From NCBI GenBank assembly GCA_958407995.1, contig CATYJU010000018.1, forward strand, positions 1 to 35,132: a stretch of DNA of 35,132 nt. The letters run 5' to 3'. The DNA is from an uncultured Collinsella sp. Its GTDB lineage: Bacteria; Actinomycetota; Coriobacteriia; Coriobacteriales; Coriobacteriaceae. The stretch's first letter is position 1, and each line of letters begins with the position of its first letter. Under the pieces are notes generated by a model. That model had not been told where the DNA came from. It worked only from the letters and a program-made list of their open reading frames with translations, and made no database searches. This document shows, in pieces, positions 1 through 5,929 of this stretch. Both the position numbers and the translations under genes were made by a program.

Positions 1-228
1 CTCCCGGGCACGCCCCGGCGATGGGAAGCGCCCGCAACGGAAATCCGCATGCGGGTTTATTGTACCCCGCCGTCAAGTGTAATTTCGGCAAATATAGGCG
101 GGCGGTAAAGGTTTACCTTGGGTGACTGCCAAGGGCCAAAATGGCCCCTCCATCCCTGGGCGACCGGCTCTGGTGCGCCAAGGAGTGTCCCCAAGTGCCG
201 GCAGAAAAGGAACGTCCCTATCTGCCGG
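1..228 (-). other. Non-coding left edge with possible promoter
   Basis: No convincing gene is visible here. On the minus strand there is a TACAAT hexamer (plus 59-64) that could be a -10 element reading leftward off the window. A TTGACG lies only 6 nt upstream of it, too close to be its -35, so the promoter reading is weak. A minus-strand ATG at 50-48 opens a frame to the edge without a ribosome binding site. It could be a leaderless gene or the start of a structured RNA; neither can be decided from the bases present. Confidence 0.25.
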
Positions 229-229
229 C
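197..229 (-). terminator. Hairpin after FHA gene, possible terminator or small repeat
   Basis: A 9-bp perfect inverted repeat (GCCGGCAGA / TCTGCCGGC, 15-nt loop) begins at the last base of the FHA gene stop codon on the minus strand. There is no T-run after it, so it is a poor Rho-independent terminator. It may instead be a REP-like element or an mRNA 3' end stabiliser; the next 20 bases carry the motif GGGGACACTCC. Confidence 0.35.
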
Positions 230-1167
230 TAGAGGGCACCGAAGAGAATGGCGTAGGTAGTGGATTCGCCGAGCTTGAGCTCGTCGCCGGGATTGAGTTG
301 GGCGGAACGGCCGGGTTCGACCTGAATGCAGACGCGCGTGGCCCCGTTTACCACCACGGTTCCGTTGGTGGACGACAAGTCCTCGACGTGCCAGATATTT
401 TGAGCATCGCACCAGATATGGGCATGGCGGGCCGAGACATCGTCGCCGACGTCGGTAATATCGCCCTCACCAGTGGCCAGCGCGCCAATCTCAACACCCT
501 GCTCACTCGGCTGAATCCAGCGCGGGGCGCTCACGACAAAACTGTTTTGTACGCGCAGCAAGCCCAAGGGGTGCGCCGGGGCGGGTTCGCGTTCGCCCGC
601 GGTCATCGACATGCCAAGCGAACGCGGTGTGGAGGTGCCTCCGCCACAGGTCGCGTGCGCGTAGTCGATGGCATAGTTCACCGAGGACCGCACATCCGCC
701 GAACAGCCGACGGCGACAAACAGCACCAGCACGGCCTCGGCGCGCTCGGCGGGCATGAGTTCCGCCGCCTGGGACAGGCGATCGAGCGCGTTGCGATAGA
801 GATTCGTGTCCTGGTGGCACTCTTCGAGCGCGCGTACCATCGCTTCACCTGCAGGACCGCACACCATATTGATCACAGCCGTGGAGTCCATGGGATTGCG
901 CTGGCGCAGAGCCAGTTGTGACATAATACGCGCAGCCGAGGTACCGTATTCGGCAAAGTAGCGCTGCTGAAGCGTGCCGACCGGTGCGCGAACGATGAAG
1001 CGGGAAACCCAAGAGCGATCGGCGGCTCGGCTCTGCGGGCTGCGGCCGTCGGCGAGCGGACGGGACGAAAGCACCAAGCCGCACAGCTCGATATGGCTCA
1101 GATGCGCCGCGCGCTTAAAGATGTCAAACATGGCCCCGCATGGGGTGAGCTCAACTTGAGATGCCAT
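229..1167 (-). CDS. FHA domain protein
   Basis: This 312-residue protein has a C-terminal forkhead-associated domain, roughly residues 220-305, which binds phosphothreonine peptides. The visible FHA signature is SARHAHI followed by DLSSTNGT. The usual opening GR motif is replaced by GALATGEGDI, so the first strand is divergent. Residues 1-200 are mainly helical, contain no membrane segment, and match no family I recognise. The gene starts 3 bp after the stop of the Ser/Thr kinase gene upstream (1171-3015), so the two are surely co-transcribed. The simplest inference is that this protein is a substrate or reader of that kinase. The start ATG at 1167 is the first in frame and its ribosome binding site would lie inside the end of the kinase gene. 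Confidence 0.85.
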   Translation of the reverse strand: MASQVELTPCGAMFDIFKRAAHLSHIELCGLVLSSRPLADGRSPQSRAADRSWVSRFIVRAPVGTLQQRYFAEYGTSAARIMSQLALRQRNPMDSTAVINMVCGPAGEAMVRALEECHQDTNLYRNALDRLSQAAELMPAERAEAVLVLFVAVGCSADVRSSVNYAIDYAHATCGGGTSTPRSLGMSMTAGEREPAPAHPLGLLRVQNSFVVSAPRWIQPSEQGVEIGALATGEGDITDVGDDVSARHAHIWCDAQNIWHVEDLSSTNGTVVVNGATRVCIQVEPGRSAQLNPGDELKLGESTTYAILFGAL

Positions 1168-1170
1168 GAC

Positions 1171-3015
1171 CTAGGCCTCCTTGGTCGTAGAAATAGAATC
1201 GGACGATACTTCGACAGGTCCGCCAAAAGTACGGGCAGCTGCGGCTCCACCGGCAAGCGGAGTCGCCATCTGGGCTTTTGTGCGTCGCGGTGCCGAAACG
1301 GGAAGTTCAAAGGCAAAGCCCATCGCAAGCAAAAACCACGTAAGCGTATAGGTTGCAACCAGAGCGGCAACAAGGCCGCCCATCACGGCGCGTTGGGAAA
1401 ATACGCTACATGCAGCCACAACCAGCACCGGAACCTCGCAGGCAGAAAGCGCAAGCACACCCTGCAGGAAGCCCGAGCGCCGATCGCGCGCAAGTGCCCC
1501 CGCGGCAACGCCGGCTATGCCTGGCAGCGCCAACGCCAGTGCGGCAATAATACCCGGTAGCGACCCAGACCACACGAGCGATCCCAAAGTCGCCGTCACG
1601 CGAGCGCCCGACGCCAGCAGCGCGGCCGAAACCACGACCACAGCCCAAACCACGCCACAGACGACCGTCGCGCCGACCATCAGCGCGCGACGAACCGCGC
1701 GGCCAGACGCATCCATGGGGCACGGCGTGAGCGGCTCGCCGCGGAGCGAACGACCGACATTTTGCGCATAGTGGTCACAAAACGCCGAGAGCGCCGCCTC
1801 GACCGCCGCCGGCTCGGGACGATCTTTTTGATGACTGGACAGACAGGCCATCACCACGTCGAACAGCTGGGCATCGACAAACGCCAGCGCATCGCGTAGC
1901 TCTTCGGAATCCGGCTCAAGCCCTAGCTGCTGGGCCTGCTCGGCCGCGGCGAGCGCCACATCGGGCTCACGACGAAGCAGCTGAGTCAAATCACAACCGG
2001 GCGCATGGGCACCAATGGGATAGTCGGGCCGCGTGTCCATCTTGAGACGGTAGGGGCTCACGATGTCGCGCGTCTTTTTGCGCGAACCCGAGGTGCCCGA
2101 AGTGCTCGGCGCGGCTTCGTATGGCGCGACGCCGGCAATGAGCTCGTAAACCGTGCTTGCCGCGGCATAGACGTCAATCGCCGGCGACATACGCAAAGCG
2201 CGCAGGTCGGGAATATCGTCGGTGAGCATCTCGGGCGGGGCATAGGCAACCGTCGCGCGACGCAGCGTGGCATAGCGCTCGGTAAAGGATGCCTTGCCGC
2301 CGGTACCGGCCACGGCCGACGCAGGCTCAAGCGCCAGCGACGAGCCAAAGTCGATCAGGCACAGGTCAAAGGTGCCCTCGGCAAGCTGCCGGTCAAGCGG
2401 TAGACGCGCCGTACGCACCATAATATTAGCGGGCGAGATATCGCGATGGACAAAGCCCTCGCCCACCAGACTCATACGGCAGAGCAGATCGAACAGGTCG
2501 CGACCCAGACGCGCCGCCACAAGCGGCGACAGGCGTCCGGCATCGTCCACGGCAAGTCGCGAACGCAAGCGGGCGAGCGTCTCGCCCTCGACCCATTCCA
2601 TGACAATTGCAGGCACACCGTCGACCTCGCCCCAGCCATAGAGGCGGGGAAAGCCCTTAAGGCCCGAAAGGGCGCGATGGCATTCGTATTCCTCGCGAAA
2701 TGCCGCTTTGAACTTGGCGACCAGCGACTCATGGGCGGCATCGTCGTCAAACTCATCGCGCGTCGGCAAGATGAGCTGTTTGAGTGCTACGTCCTCGCCT
2801 TGGGCGTTGACAGCACGCGTCACGCGGCCGATACCGCCACGGCGCATGGTGGCATCGTCGGCAAACAGTATCGTAAAACGACGCAGATAGGCAGGCAGTT
2901 CGTCCTGACCGAGCGCAATGGCCGGCTCAAACCCGTCGACACGCGCCAGGCGCAGGCCGACCATGGGATCGCGACCGAGCGATTGTGGTGTGGTGGATGC
3001 AAGATCGGTCATCAT
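1171..3015 (-). CDS. Membrane Ser/Thr protein kinase
   Basis: This is a Hanks-type kinase of 614 residues with an N-terminal cytoplasmic catalytic domain (about residues 25-420) and a C-terminal block of about four hydrophobic helices (about 445-580). Visible motifs are a divergent glycine loop (RGGIGRVTRA), the catalytic lysine in VALKQL, the catalytic loop HRDISPAN with Asp192, and the magnesium loop IDFGS. The kinase domain is longer than usual, with an insertion after the activation segment containing a Ser/Gly-rich loop near KKTRDIVS. The membrane part has no large extracellular sensor. The gene overlaps the upstream exported-protein gene by 4 bp (ATGA), so translation is coupled, and the FHA gene follows 3 bp after its stop. 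The target and signal are unknown. Confidence 0.9.
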   Translation of the reverse strand: MMTDLASTTPQSLGRDPMVGLRLARVDGFEPAIALGQDELPAYLRRFTILFADDATMRRGGIGRVTRAVNAQGEDVALKQLILPTRDEFDDDAAHESLVAKFKAAFREEYECHRALSGLKGFPRLYGWGEVDGVPAIVMEWVEGETLARLRSRLAVDDAGRLSPLVAARLGRDLFDLLCRMSLVGEGFVHRDISPANIMVRTARLPLDRQLAEGTFDLCLIDFGSSLALEPASAVAGTGGKASFTERYATLRRATVAYAPPEMLTDDIPDLRALRMSPAIDVYAAASTVYELIAGVAPYEAAPSTSGTSGSRKKTRDIVSPYRLKMDTRPDYPIGAHAPGCDLTQLLRREPDVALAAAEQAQQLGLEPDSEELRDALAFVDAQLFDVVMACLSSHQKDRPEPAAVEAALSAFCDHYAQNVGRSLRGEPLTPCPMDASGRAVRRALMVGATVVCGVVWAVVVVSAALLASGARVTATLGSLVWSGSLPGIIAALALALPGIAGVAAGALARDRRSGFLQGVLALSACEVPVLVVAACSVFSQRAVMGGLVAALVATYTLTWFLLAMGFAFELPVSAPRRTKAQMATPLAGGAAAARTFGGPVEVSSDSISTTKEA

Positions 3016-3917
3016 AGGGCAAGCGCCGCCACGTTATTGTTGAAGTTACCGAGCGCGACGTCATCATCGCCGTAATGGCCGACCCATTGACATAGGTTGG
3101 TGTAACAGCCCCACAGATTGGCATACTGCTGATACCACCTTGACCGGGGCGAGAATGTCTGACGACCGAACTCGGCTCGAATGACAAACATCTCCCCGAC
3201 CAGGCTGTCGCACGGCCTGGGATCTCCCGTAGAGTTATAGGTCGAGACCACGTCATTGGCACGAGAAACATAGCCGTCGAGCATGTTGTACTTGGTCACA
3301 AGCCAACTGTGAATGCTCTCTTCCTCAGCAGCGGAAAGGCCGCCGGAGTTTGCATCGTTGTCAGTGTTGCCGCCCGTCGAGCCGCCGTTTCCAGGCCCTC
3401 CGGTAGAGGAACCCGACCCAGAGCCGCCGCCCGAACTCGATGAATCCGAGCCGGAGCCAGAAGTATCCGAGCTACCGGGCTTTCCGGACTGCTGGGCGTC
3501 CTGCTCCTTTTGCTGCTCGACCTTATTCACCGTTGCCGCCACGCTATTGTTGGACAATCGATCGATGATCTTGGTGTTGGTGAGCACGATGGTTTTGCCA
3601 TTGGCAAGCGTGACTTCGTTGTCCGGGGCCTCGGCGCCGTCCGCATCGTCGGTGCCAAACACAATATGCCCGACCACACTTGCCCAAGCATATCCAGTCG
3701 TGGTGCCCAGATCGCTTTTGGCCTCATGCCCCACGCGCGGTTCGCGTGCGGCATGCGCCTGCATCATGGACGGCACGGTCATGCCATAGGCAGAAACGCC
3801 AGCTATGACCAGCACCAGCGAGCACGATAGCAGTGCGTACGCCCGCGGCGCCAAGCCCAGTCGGCGTCGTATGCGCACCGCGGCGCCGCGCTTTGTCTGA
3901 GTGCCACCGGGCCGCAT
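3012..3917 (-). CDS. Signal-anchored exported protein of unknown function
   Basis: This 301-residue protein begins with a basic stretch and a hydrophobic segment (about residues 22-45) ending in AHAAREP, which could be a signal peptidase site or a membrane anchor. A segment with LANGKTIVLTNTKIIDRL follows, then a long Ser/Gly/Asn linker (about 145-195), then a C-terminal domain with three cysteines (one in RPCDSL, two in LWGCYTNLCQW) that may form an extracytoplasmic disulfide. I do not recognise a family. The start at 3917 was chosen because GGAGGAGAA lies just upstream; a longer in-frame start at 4010 lacks one. The gene overlaps the kinase gene by 4 bp, so it may be the extracellular partner or regulator of that kinase (inference). 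Confidence 0.75.
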   Translation of the reverse strand: MRPGGTQTKRGAAVRIRRRLGLAPRAYALLSCSLVLVIAGVSAYGMTVPSMMQAHAAREPRVGHEAKSDLGTTTGYAWASVVGHIVFGTDDADGAEAPDNEVTLANGKTIVLTNTKIIDRLSNNSVAATVNKVEQQKEQDAQQSGKPGSSDTSGSGSDSSSSGGGSGSGSSTGGPGNGGSTGGNTDNDANSGGLSAAEEESIHSWLVTKYNMLDGYVSRANDVVSTYNSTGDPRPCDSLVGEMFVIRAEFGRQTFSPRSRWYQQYANLWGCYTNLCQWVGHYGDDDVALGNFNNNVAALAL

Positions 3918-3931
3918 GCGTTCTCCTCCAA

Positions 3932-3956
3932 CAAAAACACGCCGCTCGGGAGCGGC
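3932..3956 (-). terminator. Intrinsic terminator in leader of exported-protein gene
   Basis: On the minus strand a GCCGCT / AGCGGC stem with a 4-nt loop is followed by GTGTTTTTGTT, ending about 14 nt before the start codon at 3917. It lies downstream of the only plausible promoter for the cassette, so it could act as an attenuator. Alternatively it is a second terminator for recR. Confidence 0.5.
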
Positions 3957-3981
3957 GCATTCATTCGAATCCATATTTGAG

Positions 3982-4010
3982 TGTATCAGCGAACCCAAAA
4001 GGTTGCGCAA
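3982..4010 (-). promoter_or_regulatory. Candidate promoter of exported protein-kinase-FHA cassette
   Basis: On the minus strand TTGCGC (4010-4005) and GATACA (3987-3982) are separated by 17 bp. The fit to sigma-70 consensus is moderate. The predicted transcript would begin near 3975 and include the leader hairpin at 3932-3956. Confidence 0.4.
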
Positions 4011-4087
4011 CGAATGAGCAAATTAAGGATGCGAGCGGAAGCATCCATGCGATAAGCGGATACGAAGCATCTTTGTTGCACAACAAA

Positions 4088-4133
4088 CTCACAGTCGCAC
4101 GGGGAAATTATGACTACCCCGTGCGACTGTGAG
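4088..4133 (-). terminator. Long perfect hairpin after recR, terminator
   Basis: The 17-bp arm CTCACAGTCGCACGGGG (4088-4104) is perfectly complemented at 4117-4133 around a 12-nt loop. It lies 31 bp past the recR stop. Reading leftward the hairpin is followed by TTTGTT, and a second small inverted repeat (TTTGTTG / CAACAAA, 4072-4087) adjoins it. Most likely this terminates the ybaB-recR transcript. Confidence 0.75.
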
Positions 4134-4163
4134 GAAAACATACGGCAGGAGCAGGCTCGCCAC

Positions 4164-4760
4164 CTAAATCGCGCGACGGGCCTCGATGGCGCGGCCAAGC
4201 GTAAGCTCGTCGGCATACTCCAAGTCGCCGCCCACGGGAAGGCCGCTTGCCAGACGCGACACCTCGACGCCCAACGGCTTGATGGTGCGAGCAAGGTAGC
4301 TCGCCGTGGTCTCGCCCTCAATGTTGGGGTTGGTGGCGATAATGACCTCGTGGATGTCCTCGTGGCCCAAGCGCGCCAGCAGCTCGCGGATATGCAGCTG
4401 CTCGGGACCGATCTTGTCCATGGGGCTGATCACGCCGCCCAGCACATGGTACAGGCCATGGTAGCTGCCCGTACGCTCAATCGCCTGGACGTCGCGTGGC
4501 TCGCCCACCACGCAAATGCGAGTGGTATCGCGCATCGGGTCCTGGCAGATGGAACACTCGTCGGCCGTGGCGTAGTTAAAGCAACGGCTGCAAAAGTGGA
4601 CCTCTTGCTTGACCTCCAGGATGGCCTCGGCCAGGCGGCGGGCCTCCTCGGCATCGGCCTCGAGCAGGTAATAGGCGATGCGCTGGGCCGACTTGGGACC
4701 AATGCCCGGCAGACGACCCAGCTCATCGAGCAGTTTTTGCAGACTGTGATTCGCACTCAT
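4164..4760 (-). CDS. recR: Recombination mediator RecR
   Basis: RecR works with RecO (and RecF) to load RecA on single-stranded DNA gaps. The 198-residue length is normal for the family. Domains in order are a helix-hairpin-helix (LGRLPGIGPKSAQRIAYYLL, about residues 11-30), a four-cysteine zinc motif (CSRC and CSICQD, about 57-75) and a Toprim domain (CVVGEPRDVQAIERTG onward, about 84-175), ending in a Walker-like C-terminal segment with SRLASGLPVGGDLEYAD. It follows ybaB by 13 bp on the same strand, the usual arrangement. The spacing contains no strong ribosome binding site, so translation may depend on coupling to ybaB. Confidence 0.97.
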   Translation of the reverse strand: MSANHSLQKLLDELGRLPGIGPKSAQRIAYYLLEADAEEARRLAEAILEVKQEVHFCSRCFNYATADECSICQDPMRDTTRICVVGEPRDVQAIERTGSYHGLYHVLGGVISPMDKIGPEQLHIRELLARLGHEDIHEVIIATNPNIEGETTASYLARTIKPLGVEVSRLASGLPVGGDLEYADELTLGRAIEARRAI

Positions 4761-4773
4761 ATATATGCGTGTC

Positions 4774-5094
4774 TTAGAACGGCATGCCCGGGATGTTGAG
4801 GCCGCCGGTGATGGCGCCCATCTGCTTGTTGGCGAGCTCGTTGACGCCGCGGACGGCCTCGTTGACAGCAGCCATGATCATGTCCTGCAGCATATCGACG
4901 TCCTCGGGATCGAGCGCATCGGGATCGATAGTGAGGTTGACGAGCTCCATCTCGCCGTTAACGGTAACCTTGACCATACCGCCGCCGGCAGAGGCGTCAA
5001 CGGTCTGGGACTTGAGGTTCTCCTGCGCGGCGGCAAGCTGCTCCTGCATCTTGCGAGCCTGCTTCATCATCTGCTGCATGTTCATACCGGCCAT
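4774..5094 (-). CDS. ybaB: YbaB/EbfC nucleoid-associated protein
   Basis: This small protein (106 residues) belongs to the YbaB/EbfC family of dimeric DNA-binding proteins. The N-terminal helix is Met/Gln-rich (MNMQQMMKQARKMQEQL), followed by the conserved core with GGGMVKVTVNGEMELVNLTIDPDAL and a helix ending in VNEA. The start at 5094 is preceded by AAAGGAG at good spacing, whereas the longer in-frame start at 5118 has none. It is followed by recR. In most bacteria dnaX lies directly upstream in the same operon; here a divergent AT-richer spacer and an opposite-strand gene intervene, so ybaB must have its own promoter. Confidence 0.95.
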   Translation of the reverse strand: MAGMNMQQMMKQARKMQEQLAAAQENLKSQTVDASAGGGMVKVTVNGEMELVNLTIDPDALDPEDVDMLQDMIMAAVNEAVRGVNELANKQMGAITGGLNIPGMPF

Positions 5095-5169
5095 AATGGC
5101 TCCTTTACGTGCGGCCACGCAACGAGCTGCAAGGGCAGCCGGAGCGCGGCGGGGCTTTCAAACTCAAAA

Positions 5170-5178
5170 ATCGTACCA
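5170..5178 (-). promoter_or_regulatory. Candidate extended -10 promoter for ybaB-recR
   Basis: On the minus strand TGGTACGAT provides an extended -10 (TG-N-TACGAT) about 75 nt upstream of the ybaB start. No good -35 is visible. This is the best candidate for the separate promoter that ybaB-recR needs in this arrangement. Confidence 0.4.
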
Positions 5179-5434
5179 CGGCGCGCGGCCAGCGAGCGGG
5201 GCGGTCACGCTACCTCAGTCGATATACATGTCCTGGAGTGCAAGCCGCACCCAAAGATTATGCAAAGTTGAATAATTCGCATCTGCATAATATTGAAAGC
5301 TAAATCTTGTAGAGCCGGAATCCGATATTTAATGCGTACCACTAAATGGCTAAATGCCGAGCCACTACTCGAGGTGGCGCTCATGACGGCGGGGTATAAT
5401 CTGATTGCCATAGATAGCAATTTGGAGGTGCCCC
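5179..5434. other. AT-richer intergenic stretch between ybaB and the inserted gene
   Basis: The part from about 5240 to 5345 is clearly richer in A and T than its surroundings. It carries an 8-bp inverted repeat (ATTATGCA at 5257-5264, TGCATAAT at 5284-5291) that could be a binding site. I see no gene in it. On the plus strand it leads into the promoter of the 5435 gene. Confidence 0.4.
5395..5400 (+). promoter_or_regulatory. -10 box upstream of small membrane protein gene
   Basis: A perfect TATAAT lies 35 bp before the start codon at 5435. The -35 position (AGGTGG at 5372-5377) is poor, so promoter strength would rest on the -10 or on an activator. Confidence 0.45.
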
Positions 5435-5908
5435 ATGAATGCCCCCGACGCGCTCCAGAACATCCGCTCAAAACACCCCGTTGCATATGTGGTTCTCTAC
5501 CTCTTTGTCGGCTGGGCATTGCTGGTTGTCATCACCCATGCCATAGCCTTTGGAGCAGAACTGCTGATAGCCAGCTCGGACCAGCCCGTCGTCAAATGGG
5601 AAGCGACCGATGAGTGCACCGACGGAACCCGAACCATTTACTACAACAGCCCGTCCCTCTACCAAGAGTTCAAGGTCAAGATAAAGGACTCCAAGATTGT
5701 CGATGCCGAACCGGGCTCTTTCTTGACAATCGGAGCAACCCTCAACGCCGAGCAAGTCGAGCACACGGACAGCTATGCGGCGTATCGTATCGACCTCAGC
5801 ATCCTAGACCGACCGTCGCGTACCTGCCTGCTCGAATGCGAGATACGTGGCACCACACTACACATGTCCGAAATACAGATGCGCCCGGACATTGAGCCCT
5901 CTTCTTGA
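5435..5908 (+). CDS. Small single-pass membrane protein, unknown
   Basis: This 157-residue protein has a short cytoplasmic N-terminus, one hydrophobic helix (about residues 17-46) and an extracytoplasmic domain of about 110 residues rich in beta-forming residues. No family is recognised. The start is supported by TTGGAGGTG seven bases upstream and a TATAAT at 5395. It lies on the opposite strand to dnaX and ybaB and converges on the dnaX 3' end with only 21 bp between stops. It therefore interrupts the common dnaX-ybaB-recR operon, and its surroundings are AT-richer, which suggests an insertion event. Confidence 0.7.
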   Translation: MNAPDALQNIRSKHPVAYVVLYLFVGWALLVVITHAIAFGAELLIASSDQPVVKWEATDECTDGTRTIYYNSPSLYQEFKVKIKDSKIVDAEPGSFLTIGATLNAEQVEHTDSYAAYRIDLSILDRPSRTCLLECEIRGTTLHMSEIQMRPDIEPSS

Positions 5909-5929
5909 GCGGTATACCCGCCCGCACGG

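Noticed and set aside
1..60. SRP RNA or other structured RNA at the left edge
   Set aside because: The last bases (GGGGCGTGCCCGGGAG on the minus strand) are only loosely like an SRP RNA 5' region and the rest is outside the window.
118..921. Plus-strand open frame of 267 codons
   Set aside because: It is antisense to the FHA gene, has no family features, and its composition follows the codon pattern of the opposite strand.
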